Source: Actinomycetes bacterium
GTDB taxonomy: Bacteria > Actinomycetota > Acidimicrobiia > Acidimicrobiales > RAAP-2
Length of the DNA stretch: 39,601 bases
NCBI GenBank assembly: GCA_021820665.1
Contig: JAKADK010000016.1
Coordinates: forward strand, 1 to 39,601
Reading direction: 5' to 3'
Under the pieces are notes generated by a model. That model worked only from the letters and a program-made list of their open reading frames with translations. It was not told the origin of the DNA and made no database searches. Both the position numbers and the translations under genes were made by a program. Shown piece after piece: positions 22,871 through 30,501 of the stretch; the stretch's first letter is position 1; every line of letters starts with the position of its first letter.

Positions 22871-22955
22871 CGGAGGGAGTGGGATTCGAACCCACGGAGA
22901 CTCGCGTCTCGCGGCTTTTCAAGAGCCGTGCATTCGTCCGCTCTGCCATCCCTCC
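22871..22955 (-). tRNA. tRNA-Ser (anticodon UGA)
   Basis: 85 nt on the minus strand. The 7-bp acceptor stem GGAGGGA/TCCCTCC is perfect, with discriminator G73 (plus 22871). The D-arm is GCAGAGCGGACGAATGC. The anticodon stem CGGCT/AGCCG holds loop CTTGAAA with anticodon TGA. The long variable arm CGAGACGCGAGTCTCCG is typical of class II tRNAs, and the T-arm is GTGGG-TTCGAAT-CCCAC. The CCA end is not encoded. It decodes UCA and other UCN codons. Confidence 0.97.
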
Positions 22956-23148
22956 GAGTGCACGGACAGGGTACCGGCTCGTCCTGACCGGAGGCGTCCA
23001 CTCACCGGGTCGTCGAGGCGCTGCGTGGTGCGGAGTGGTGCGGAGTGGCCGAAGGCCCGTGCCTCTCGTGCCCCTTGCACCCGCCGCTTGTACCCGTGGC
23101 GCTCCGACTCAGGCGCTCCGACGCGACCACGGTCACTCGGGCGGTCGC

Positions 23149-24147
23149 TCAGGAGCGCTCAGGCTCGCTCGGCACGCCTGGCGGCGAGGGACGGCTGACC
23201 TGTGACAACAGGCTGTCCAGCCAGCGGTCCGCCTCGAGGCGGGCGGAGGTGAATTCCCGGCGGCGAGCCGGCCCTGTCGCACCGGCGGCCGGGTAGGAAC
23301 CGAGCAGCTTCACCTCCGGCAGGAGCACGTGGAGTTCCCTCAGGCAGTCGGCGACAACCGCGTCGGCCACGTGCCCTTCGAGATCGATGATGAAGCAGTA
23401 CTCGCCGAGCACTCGTTTGGTCGGACGTGACTCGAGTTTCGTCAGGTTGATGTTCCGGGCTGAGAACTGACCCAGGATCCCGTGCAGGCTGCCCGGGTGA
23501 TCGGAGGACTGGAAACAGGCAATGCTGGTCCGATCGTGGCCGGTGGGTGCCGGGATCCCCGATCGGGCGACGGCGACGAAGCGAGTCTGGTTGTCTGGGT
23601 GGTCCTCGACGTCCGCTGCCAGTATCTCGAGGCCGTAGAGATCGGCGCATAGCCGCGGGGCGATGGCGGCGACTGCAACGCGGTCCCCTCCGAGGCCATC
23701 GCGGCTGCCTTCTCCGACCAGGCGGGCAGCCTCCGCCGTCGAGGTCGTGGCCACGATCTCCGCCTCCGGGAGGCGGCTGGCGAGGAACTTCCGGCACTGC
23801 GCGATCGCCACCGGGATGGACGCGACCCGCCCGAGCCGGTCGATGTCTGTCCCCCGGGGCGCCATCAGGTGGAGGTGGATGTCGAGCACCACCTCTCTCT
23901 GGATCAGGAGGTCTGTATCGAACACCAGGGCGTCGATGGTGTCCCGGACCGTCCCGTCGATGGCGTTCTCGATGGGCACGAACCCGAGGTCTTCCTGTCC
24001 GCGTTGGACGGCGTCGAGGACGTCGGTCATCGTCGCGTAGGGCGTCAGCTTCGCCGTGGCGTAGTCACGCTGCGTGAAGAGCGCCTCTTCGGTGAACGTC
24101 CCGGCAGGCCCGAGGAAGCCGACGTGCCGGGGTGCGTCGTGGGCCAT
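23149..24147 (-). CDS. pheA: Prephenate dehydratase
   Basis: 332 aa from ATG 24147. The PDT domain (residues about 8-195) opens VGFLGPAGTFTEEAL. It carries GFVPIENAIDGTVRDTIDAL and the catalytic TRF motif at 188-190 (DNQTRFVAV). A regulatory ACT domain follows (about 205-285) with PGSLHGILGQFSARNINLTKLESRP, where ESRP (239-242) is the phenylalanine-binding signature. It converts prephenate to phenylpyruvate in phenylalanine synthesis and should be inhibited by Phe. No chorismate mutase domain is fused. It is divergent from larB with only 23 nt between start codons; a TATCCT 8 nt before the ATG suggests a leaderless message. Confidence 0.95.
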   Translation of the reverse strand: MAHDAPRHVGFLGPAGTFTEEALFTQRDYATAKLTPYATMTDVLDAVQRGQEDLGFVPIENAIDGTVRDTIDALVFDTDLLIQREVVLDIHLHLMAPRGTDIDRLGRVASIPVAIAQCRKFLASRLPEAEIVATTSTAEAARLVGEGSRDGLGGDRVAVAAIAPRLCADLYGLEILAADVEDHPDNQTRFVAVARSGIPAPTGHDRTSIACFQSSDHPGSLHGILGQFSARNINLTKLESRPTKRVLGEYCFIIDLEGHVADAVVADCLRELHVLLPEVKLLGSYPAAGATGPARRREFTSARLEADRWLDSLLSQVSRPSPPGVPSEPERS

Positions 24148-24155
24148 ACCCGGGC

Positions 24156-24163
24156 AGGATAGT
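24156..24163. promoter_or_regulatory. Overlapping divergent -10 boxes of pheA and larB
   Basis: In the 23-nt gap, AGGATAGT reads TATCCT on the minus strand (24161-24156, 8 nt before the pheA ATG) and GATAGT on the plus strand (24158-24163, 7 nt before the larB ATG). Both messages would start at or next to the start codon, and only one polymerase could use the site at a time. Confidence 0.5.
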
Positions 24164-24170
24164 GACTGCC

Positions 24171-25064
24171 ATGGACGAACCCGCGCTGCGACTGCTCATT
24201 GAGGATATCCGTACGGGATCCTGTGGTCCCGACGAAGCTGTCCGCCGGCTCCGCCGGCTTCCCTTCGCCGACCTCGGGTTCGCCAGGATCGACCACCACC
24301 GGACCCTGAGACAGGGGCTTCCCGAAGCGGTCTACGGACAGGGGAAGACGCCCGAGCAGTGCTCCTTGATCGTCGGAGAGCTCTTGGGCGAGCGCCTGAC
24401 TGAGCACGCTGAGCACGCTGAGCACGCTGAGCACGCTGAGCCTCGCCAGGCGGGCGCACGTCGACGCCTACCCGAGGCGGTCGGACCCGGTGTCGCGGTC
24501 ACACCATCCGGGGGACCGCCCGTGCTGCTCACCCGGGCTGATCCGCTGCAGGTGCAGCGAGTCCTCGCTGATCATCCGGGTGGCGCCGTCACGCCGACAG
24601 GGCCGGCGACTGGATCGGATCGCAGCCGGGGCGAGCTGGCCACGGTGGTCTGGTACCCCGCGGCTCGCCGGGACGGTGCGGTCCTCATTATCACGGCAGG
24701 AACGTCGGACCTGCCGGTGGCGAGAGAGTGTGCGGTGACCCTTGACGCCTTGGGGTTCAGGACAGAGACTCTCGTCGACTGCGGCGTCGCCGGGGTCCAT
24801 CGCCTGCTGGGTCACGTCGACGAGCTGGCGGACGCGGACGCTGTCGTGGTGGTGGCAGGCATGGAAGGTGCGCTGGCCAGTCTCGTCGGCGGGATCACGC
24901 CGGCCCCGGTCGTCGCCGTCCCGACCAGCACGGGCTACGGCGCCGGCCTCGAGGGCGTCACGGCGCTCTTGGCCATGCACGCGTCGTGTGCAGCTGGGAT
25001 CACCGTGGTCGGCATCGACAACGGGTTCGGCGCGGCGTGTGCCGTGGCGAGGATAGCGGCGTGA
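24171..25064 (+). CDS. larB: Nickel-pincer cofactor biosynthesis protein LarB
   Basis: 297 aa from ATG 24171. The N-terminal segment (LIEDIRTGSCGPDEAVRRLRRLPFADLGFARIDHHRTLRQGLPEAVYGQGKTPEQ) and the PurE-like C-terminal domain match LarB. That domain has ITAGTSDLPVARECAVTLDALGF, LVDCGVAGVHRLL, VVVVAGMEGALASLVGG, and VPTSTGYGAGLEGVTALLAMHASCAAGITVVGIDNGFGAA. LarB carboxylates nicotinic acid adenine dinucleotide and releases AMP, giving pyridinium-3,5-biscarboxylate mononucleotide, the first step toward the nickel-pincer nucleotide. A 9-bp repeat (24401-24436) inserts EHAEHAEHAEHAE between the two domains. The stop overlaps larC by 4 nt. Confidence 0.93.
   Translation: MDEPALRLLIEDIRTGSCGPDEAVRRLRRLPFADLGFARIDHHRTLRQGLPEAVYGQGKTPEQCSLIVGELLGERLTEHAEHAEHAEHAEPRQAGARRRLPEAVGPGVAVTPSGGPPVLLTRADPLQVQRVLADHPGGAVTPTGPATGSDRSRGELATVVWYPAARRDGAVLIITAGTSDLPVARECAVTLDALGFRTETLVDCGVAGVHRLLGHVDELADADAVVVVAGMEGALASLVGGITPAPVVAVPTSTGYGAGLEGVTALLAMHASCAAGITVVGIDNGFGAACAVARIAA
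24401..24436 (+). repeat. Four 9-bp TGAGCACGC repeats inside larB
   Basis: TGAGCACGC four times in a row, in frame, coding for the EHA repeats in the linker between the LarB N-terminal segment and the catalytic domain. Confidence 0.93.
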
Positions 25065-26521
25065 CGCGGGAAATCGTGCTGGCAGGCGCACCGAGCCAGC
25101 CGGGCGCACTGAGCCAGCCGGGCGCACTGAGCCAACCGGGCGCACTGAGCCAACCCGAACCGGTAGCGACAGCCCGAGCCGTGGCACTCGCCCACCGGCC
25201 AGGTGGTCGGCGCGTAGCGTGGTTCCACTGCTTCGCCGGGATCGCCGGCGATATGGCACTCGGGAGCCTGATCGACGCCGGGGCTGAGCTGGACGAGGTC
25301 CGCTCGTTGCTCGAGCGCCTTCCGCTGTCGGGCTGGTCCCTCGAGACGACGCCGGTGTCGAGGGGCGGGATCGCTGCCCACCGGGCCATCGTGTCGGTGA
25401 CGGACTCGGTCGTCGTTCGGACCTACGCCCACATCGTGGGCTTGATCGAGGAAGCGCGGCTCCCGGCGCGGGTTGCGGAGCGCTCGCTCGCCACCTTCGC
25501 CGCCCTCGCCACCGTCGAGTCTCGGCTCCACCGGCGTCCGGTCGACCAGGTGCACTTCCACGAGGTGGGCGGGCACGACACCATCATCGATATCGTGGGT
25601 GTCGCCGCCGCGCTGGAGGTGCTCGGGGTCGACGATGTCGAGACGAGCCCGGTCGCCACCGGCCTCGGTGTCGTGCGCGCTGCCCACGGGCTCCTTCCGA
25701 ACCCGGCCCCCGCGGTCGTGGGGTTGCTCGAGGGCATCCCGACATGGGGTCGTGACCTCGCGGTGGAGCTCACGACGCCCACCGGCGCCGCGCTTGTCGC
25801 CGCACTGGCGGTGGGGACGGGACCCCTCCCGGCGATGGTGATCGAGGCCAGTGGGTTCGGGGCGGGCTCTCGTGAGCTCACTGAGCTCCCCAACTGCACA
25901 CAGGTCGTCATCGGCTCTCGCGTGCCTGACCGAGAGCACGGGGCATCTGGAGCTCCATCCCGTCTCACGGGTCGCCAGACGATGCCGGGGGTGCGAACGG
26001 GAGCGGGCACGGCGGCGCGCGCCGGCGACGTGGTGGGGGACGTGGGACGCGGCCAACCAGTGTTCTTCCTGGAAGCGAACGTGGATGACGTCACCGGTGA
26101 GCAGCTCGCCCACACCGTCCAACAGCTGTTGGATGCCGGAGCCCACGACGCCTGGCTGACGCCGGTGGTGATGAAAAAAGGCCGACCGGGTACCACGGTC
26201 CACGTCCTGTGTGATCCGGTCGACGCACCGTCGTTGCGGTCCCTGCTCCGCTCGGAGACCGGAACGCTCGGCGTGCGCGGTGGGGAGATCGAGCGGTGGC
26301 CGGTCGCCCGACATACCGACACGGTCGAGGTCCGAGGCTGCTTGGTGAGGGTGAAGGTCAGCGCCGACCGGGGCAAGGCTGAGTACGAGGACGTGGCCCG
26401 GGTCGCTCGGCAGTTGGGGCTCCCGCTGCGGGAGGTTGCGCACCTGGCCGAGCAGGCATGGGAGGCGGGGCGGGACATGCCGACTGGCGGCCCCGAAGCG
26501 CTCGTCGGTCCCGGCGAGTGA
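25061..26521 (+). CDS. larC: Nickel-pincer cofactor nickel insertase LarC (single ORF)
   Basis: 486 aa; GTG 25061 overlaps the larB stop (GTGA). The LarC core starts at about residue 53 with VAWFHCFAGIAGDMALGSLIDAG, followed by QVHFHEVGGHDTIIDIVGVAAAL, ETSPVATGLGVVRAAHGLLPNPAPAV and TTPTGAALVAAL. The LarC2 part has FFLEANVDDVTGEQLAHTVQQLLDAGAHDAWLTPVVMKKGRPG. LarC uses CTP to insert Ni into the dithio-nucleotide made by LarB and LarE. In Lactobacillus plantarum larC is read through a programmed frameshift; here both halves lie in one frame. The extra N-terminus is an 18-bp repeat (GALSQP), which may not be in the mature protein if a later start is used. Confidence 0.93.
   Translation: MTREIVLAGAPSQPGALSQPGALSQPGALSQPEPVATARAVALAHRPGGRRVAWFHCFAGIAGDMALGSLIDAGAELDEVRSLLERLPLSGWSLETTPVSRGGIAAHRAIVSVTDSVVVRTYAHIVGLIEEARLPARVAERSLATFAALATVESRLHRRPVDQVHFHEVGGHDTIIDIVGVAAALEVLGVDDVETSPVATGLGVVRAAHGLLPNPAPAVVGLLEGIPTWGRDLAVELTTPTGAALVAALAVGTGPLPAMVIEASGFGAGSRELTELPNCTQVVIGSRVPDREHGASGAPSRLTGRQTMPGVRTGAGTAARAGDVVGDVGRGQPVFFLEANVDDVTGEQLAHTVQQLLDAGAHDAWLTPVVMKKGRPGTTVHVLCDPVDAPSLRSLLRSETGTLGVRGGEIERWPVARHTDTVEVRGCLVRVKVSADRGKAEYEDVARVARQLGLPLREVAHLAEQAWEAGRDMPTGGPEALVGPGE
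25093..25156 (+). repeat. 18-bp tandem repeats at the 5' end of larC
   Basis: GAGCCAGCCGGGCGCACT at 25093-25110, 25111-25128 and 25129-25146 plus a partial fourth copy; in-frame, coding for (SQPGAL)n ahead of the conserved LarC start. Confidence 0.92.
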
Positions 26522-26876
26522 GCTGGCGTCGGAGCGATGACCGCCGACAAGTAGGAGCTCGCGGCGGCAACGAAGTCGGCCCCGGTCACTTTCTCGATGG
26601 AGCCGAAGCCCGTGGCCGGCCGGCCGGGTCGCGATCGCGCCCGGCCCCATCGCCTGCGCATGAGCACCGCACCGCGGGAGATGCATCCCGCGGCCGGGAA
26701 CGTGGCAGCCGCTGGCGCCGCACCACGCCGTCAGCGCCGCACCACGCCGTCAGCCCGGTTGCCGCCGGCCACTACCGGTCGGATGAGTCACTTCGCGGGC
26801 GAGAGCGGCGGCTGGCTTCGGGCGCAGTGGACCCCCTCGACGGGCACCCGACAGTCGTCATCCGGAGCAGTCGTCC
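26522..26876. other. Gene-free stretch with a 19-bp duplication
   Basis: 355 nt between the convergent larC and DUF222/HNH genes. It contains two perfect copies of CGCCGCACCACGCCGTCAG (26716-26734, 26735-26753). No gene, RNA or clear terminator was recognised. A minus-strand reading across it continues antisense through larC and is not supported. Confidence 0.6.
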
Positions 26877-28238
26877 CTATCCGTCGTCTGGTCTCCGGCC
26901 CTGTCCGGGACCCAAGACCGGCCCCGGAGCGGTTGGATCGGGAGGCGACCACCACCAGGTACCGCCATCGCGTGAGAGCCGGTAGCCCTGGTGCGTCTTC
27001 AGGTAGTGATGCCAGTGGCAGAGCATGGCCAAGTTGTCGAGTGACGTCGGTCCGCCCGAGGCGAACGGCACGACGTGATCGATCTCCAGCCTGTCCCGGG
27101 CATCGCAACCGGGAACCACGCAGGTCTGGTCTCGCTCGACCAATGCCGCCCGGACGGGAGCGGGGATCGACCGTCCGGCGTTGACCACCGCCCGCACGTT
27201 CACCCCGTCGGTCACCAGCACGTGGAGGATCGCGTCCTCGGCCAGCCGGCGTGCCGTGGCGACCGGGATCGGACCGACCCCGGGGATCTCGCATACCTCG
27301 CCGGCCTCCAGGTGACCCCGCACCAGCGCCTCGTGGTCGACCCGTACATGGACGACCGCCTGAGGGCCCGCGCCTGGCCGCGGCCCGTCACCGCCCGTCG
27401 TGGTCCCGCGATCGTCCGATGGGACATCGCTTCCGCGTGGCATGGTTCCTCGGTTCACTCGACGGCCTGGCTCGCCGGTCATCGTCACCCCGGCACGCGT
27501 TCCCGAGGGCATCACGTCGGCCCCGCAGTGCCCGACGATGGCCGCCAGGGCGTCGGCGGCGTGGGCAGCGGCCGGCTCCAGACGGCCGGACTTGCGAGCC
27601 TGCTCGGCGAAACGGGCGGACACCCGCTTTACTGCCGCAAGGATGCGGGCCCCTTCGTCGGGCGTGAGCCTGGCGTCCAGGCGTACGGCACCCTCGGTGT
27701 CGGTCCAATGGCGGAGATAGCGGGATCGACGGATCGACTCGTAGGTGGCGTTCTGGTCTTCGGCGGTGGCGCGGACCCGGCGGCATCGAAGTCGAAGCAC
27801 GTTGAGGGAGCCTTCACCGGCCGCCTCGACCAGCTCTCGCTCTGCCGCGGGCCGGAGGATGGCCGCTCCCGTGATCTCCCGGGCCTGCACCTCGGACAGC
27901 TTGCCCGCCCTGACCGCCTCCTCGGTGGCGGGAAGTGCCTCCAGCCGACGGGCGGTCTCCAACGCATCGATCGCCGTCCCGAGGCCGGTTCCCGTGGCCT
28001 CGGCGAGGTGGGCCGCCGCTGACCGATGACCGGATCGGCGCCACGCGTTGGAGGACTCGACCCGGCGTGCCATGAGGAGCTTCCCGGCGGCGGCCAGGCG
28101 CTCGATCTCCACGAAGCAACCGAGGAGACGTGACGCGTCGGCTCCCTCGATGCATCCAGGCTCCAAGGCGCCGACAATTCCCCGGAGGTCGTCGGCGACA
28201 CGCTGGAGAGAATCGAACGTCATGAAGTTCATCATCAC
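26877..28238 (-). CDS. DUF222 protein with C-terminal HNH nuclease domain (13E12-repeat family)
   Basis: 453 aa. The N-terminal DUF222 helical domain (FVEIERLAAAGKLLMARRVESSNAWRRSGHRSAAAHLAEATG, then LSEVQAREITGAA) is followed by a variable Gly/Arg-rich linker. A complete HNH motif comes near the end: CVVPGCDARDRLEIDHVVPFASGG, N in TSLDNLAMLCHWHHYLKTHQG. These proteins are abundant in actinobacteria (the REP13E12 family in mycobacteria) and often multicopy; nuclease activity is predicted from the motif but cellular role is unknown, possibly mobile-element related. The first codons (GTG ATG ATG) offer several starts. It stands alone and is convergent with larC. Confidence 0.88.
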   Translation of the reverse strand: MMMNFMTFDSLQRVADDLRGIVGALEPGCIEGADASRLLGCFVEIERLAAAGKLLMARRVESSNAWRRSGHRSAAAHLAEATGTGLGTAIDALETARRLEALPATEEAVRAGKLSEVQAREITGAAILRPAAERELVEAAGEGSLNVLRLRCRRVRATAEDQNATYESIRRSRYLRHWTDTEGAVRLDARLTPDEGARILAAVKRVSARFAEQARKSGRLEPAAAHAADALAAIVGHCGADVMPSGTRAGVTMTGEPGRRVNRGTMPRGSDVPSDDRGTTTGGDGPRPGAGPQAVVHVRVDHEALVRGHLEAGEVCEIPGVGPIPVATARRLAEDAILHVLVTDGVNVRAVVNAGRSIPAPVRAALVERDQTCVVPGCDARDRLEIDHVVPFASGGPTSLDNLAMLCHWHHYLKTHQGYRLSRDGGTWWWSPPDPTAPGPVLGPGQGRRPDDG

Positions 28239-28408
28239 AGGAGGATGTATCAGGGCAAGACAAGGAACATCAAGACATAACGTTAACTGACACCACAGAG
28301 AGGCCGACCGTAGGGACCGGGCGCGACCGCGGGCAGCGGAGATCAGTGGTGGGCGCCGCGCCTCGGCCTACTCGGCCTACTCGGCTGGCTCGGCTGCTGC
28401 GCCTCGGC

Positions 28409-29866
28409 CTACTCGGCTGCCTCGGCCAGTGCCTCCGAGAGCGTCGGATGGACGAGCATCGACTCCACGATGTCGGACACTCGGAGCCCGGCGGTGACCG
28501 CCACCGCCAGGACGGCGATGAGCTCGGCGGCGTTGTGTCCCACGATGGAGCCTCCGAGCACGACTCCGGTGGCGGGGTCGGAGATGATCTTCACGAACCC
28601 CCGGGGGTCGTTGTCGATCAGGCCGCGCGGGCTGGCGGCGAACGGCACCTTGGTCACCCGGATCTTCCGGCCTTCGGCGAAGGCGTCCGCCTCGGCCATC
28701 CCGACGTCGGCGATCTCGGGCTCGGTGAAGATGGCCGAGGCCGCCTTGTCGTAGTTCAGGTGCCGGTGGGCGACGGAGTGACCGCCTACGACGTGCTCGG
28801 CGATCTTCCGACCCTGCATCGACGCCACCGAGGAGAGTGGGAGCTTGCCCGAGAGGTCACCGGCGGCGTAGATGTGGGGCACCACCGTCTGGCAGTGATG
28901 GTTGATGGGGATGTGCCCGGCCGCGTCGACGTCGATCCCCACCGTCTCAAGGCCTAGCCCCTCCGAATTGGGCACCGAGCCGATGGCCAGGAGGGCATGG
29001 GAACCACGGATGGAGCGCCCGTCGTCGCAGTGCACGATCACACCAGCACCCGCACCCGTACCATCGCTAGCACCAGCACCATCGCCAGCACCATCGCCAG
29101 CACCAGCACCCGCACCATCGCTAGCACCAGCACCATCGCTAGCACCCGCACCCACGCGCTCGATCCCCACCGCACGGGCGCCCTTCACCAACCGGACGCC
29201 TCGCCGGAGGAAGTCGGCCTCCAGCACCGCTGCCACCTCCGGGTCCTTCGAGGGGAGCACCTGCTCCCGGCTCACCACCAGGGTCACCTGGCACCCGAGA
29301 GACGAGAACATGTGGACGAACTCGACGCCCGTCACCCCCGATCCGACGATGACCAGGTGCTCGGGCAGGACCGGCGGCGGGTAGGCGTCGCGGGTGGTGA
29401 GGATCCGATCGCCGTCCAGCTCCACCCAGTCGGGGAGGCGGGGCCGGCTGCCGGTGCTGAGCAGGACGGCATCGGCGTGGATGCGCCGTTCGCCCTCGCC
29501 GGTCACGGCCACCACCTCGTGGGGCCCGTCCAGGCGCGCGGTGCCCCGGACCAGCTCGACGTTCTGGCTGGTGAGGATCTGGGTGTTCGTCTCCTCCAGA
29601 CGTCGCGTGATCGAGGAGATGCGCTGGCGCAGGGCGTCGAGATCGAGCGTGCCGTCCAGGCATTGCAGCCCCATGCCTCCCATGCGCTGCAGGTAGGAGC
29701 GTGCCCCGCCGGTGGCGATCATCGCTTTCGAGGGAATGCAGTCCCAGAGGTTGGCCGCCCCCCCGACGATGTCCCGCTCGATCATGGTGACGTCGATCCC
29801 GAGACGGGCAGCCGTTGTCGCTGTCTGGTTCCCGGCGGGGCCTCCTCCGATGATCACCAGTCGCAT
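28409..29866 (-). CDS. LpdA-like flavoprotein (NAD(P)H quinone-reductase type) with one redox Cys lost and a repeat insert
   Basis: 485 aa. FAD motif RLVIIGGGPAGNQTATTAA and redox segment GGAANLWDCIPSKAM. Only C43 is present; A38 stands where the first cysteine of the C-x4-C disulfide should be, as in Mycobacterium tuberculosis LpdA (Rv3303c), which reduces quinones rather than disulfides. NAD(P) motif LVIVGSGVTGVEFVHMFSSLG, second FAD contact IYAAGDLSG, and a normal dimer domain (FTEPEIADVGM, LVHPTLSEALAE). The gene is the last of a minus-strand group with GNAT and the small protein at 30036. A Gly/Ala/Ser/Asp repeat of about 37 residues (239-275) is inserted into the NAD(P)-binding domain. 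Confidence 0.85.
   Translation of the reverse strand: MRLVIIGGGPAGNQTATTAARLGIDVTMIERDIVGGAANLWDCIPSKAMIATGGARSYLQRMGGMGLQCLDGTLDLDALRQRISSITRRLEETNTQILTSQNVELVRGTARLDGPHEVVAVTGEGERRIHADAVLLSTGSRPRLPDWVELDGDRILTTRDAYPPPVLPEHLVIVGSGVTGVEFVHMFSSLGCQVTLVVSREQVLPSKDPEVAAVLEADFLRRGVRLVKGARAVGIERVGAGASDGAGASDGAGAGAGDGAGDGAGASDGTGAGAGVIVHCDDGRSIRGSHALLAIGSVPNSEGLGLETVGIDVDAAGHIPINHHCQTVVPHIYAAGDLSGKLPLSSVASMQGRKIAEHVVGGHSVAHRHLNYDKAASAIFTEPEIADVGMAEADAFAEGRKIRVTKVPFAASPRGLIDNDPRGFVKIISDPATGVVLGGSIVGHNAAELIAVLAVAVTAGLRVSDIVESMLVHPTLSEALAEAAE
29041..29153 (-). repeat. GAGASDGAG-coding repeats inside the LpdA-like gene
   Basis: Imperfect 6- to 18-bp units (ACCAGCACCATCGCTAGC type, plus strand) code for GAGASDGAGAGAGDGAG-like residues. 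The insert keeps the frame and lies between two strands of the NAD(P) domain. Confidence 0.9.
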
Positions 29867-29908
29867 CCCGGCCTCCTTCGGTGCGGGACGGTCGGCGACG
29901 ATCGGTCC

Positions 29909-29970
29909 GGCGCGAGCCCACCCTCCGGCGCGAGCCCACCCTCCGAGGTGAGCCCACCCTCCGAGGTGAG
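29909..29970. repeat. 18-bp tandem repeats before the LpdA-like gene
   Basis: GGCGCGAGCCCACCCTCC at 29909-29926 and 29927-29944, then a GAGGTG variant at 29945-29962 and a partial copy. They fill the 168-nt gap between the small protein gene and the LpdA-like start. Confidence 0.9.
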
Positions 29971-30035
29971 GTCGCCGGTAAGGCGTCTCCCCGTCCGGTG
30001 GCCGCTGGTCCGGCTGTTCCGAGGTTCCACGGGGA

Positions 30036-30395
30036 TCACCCTCCGGCGATGCCGATCTTGCCCTGGAGGAAGATGAGGAAGGGTGAGCGGTAGTAGATCC
30101 GGACGGTCTGACCCCGGGCCACGTCGACAGTCAGCCCGTTCTCTCCCATGCGGGGAGCACCGATGTAGCGGAACGAGACCCTCACCTCGTGCTGTCCTGG
30201 CTCGACGGGGAAGACGTGGCGGCCCCAGGGCACCACGTGGTCGACCTCGTCGATGGTGACGGTGGTCTTGAAGAAGAGCAGGAGCCACGCCATGGGGAAG
30301 ATCCTGGCCCGGACCTCGATCGCCGTCTGGGCGACATGCTCTCCTGACCCGCCCGATCCCCCCGACCCGGTGTCGTGGCGCGCTGGCGGCGTCAT
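30036..30395 (-). CDS. Small conserved protein of unknown function
   Basis: 119 aa from ATG 30395. A Gly/Ser-rich start precedes a compact beta-rich domain: IFPMAWLLLFFKTTVTIDEVDHVVPWGRHVFPVEPGQHEVRVSFRY, then GLTVDVARGQTVRIYYRSPFLIFLQGKIGIAGG. The pattern (a value to 'translate' into rigid strands, PW G.H.F.V.PG.H.VRV) is that of small beta-sandwich, PEGA-like extracellular or adaptor domains in actinobacteria; this is a weak resemblance only. There is no signal peptide or membrane segment. It lies between a GNAT gene and the LpdA-like gene, all on the minus strand. Confidence 0.65.
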   Translation of the reverse strand: MTPPARHDTGSGGSGGSGEHVAQTAIEVRARIFPMAWLLLFFKTTVTIDEVDHVVPWGRHVFPVEPGQHEVRVSFRYIGAPRMGENGLTVDVARGQTVRIYYRSPFLIFLQGKIGIAGG

Positions 30396-30501
30396 CGACC
30401 CCGTCCTGTGTGCCGGTCGCTCGCTGGTGCCATCCCCCGAGTCTGGCAGATGTCGGGACGACGTCACGGCGCCTCGGGGCAGCGCCGGTCCGGGCCGGGA
30501 G

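Noticed and set aside
21394..23001. Upstream extension of the MFS_3 gene to 23001
   Set aside because: It passes through the 32-bp repeats, the whole metE-like gene on the other strand and the tRNA; the transporter fold starts at 21393.
24935..26686. Long minus-strand open frames across larC, including one covering 26522-26667
   Set aside because: They run antisense through the complete larC gene and have compositions expected of shadows; the part outside larC is too short to stand alone.
26877..28238. DUF222/HNH gene as an intact mobile element
   Set aside because: No inverted terminal repeats, target duplications or second gene were seen; only the family tendency to be multicopy suggests mobility.
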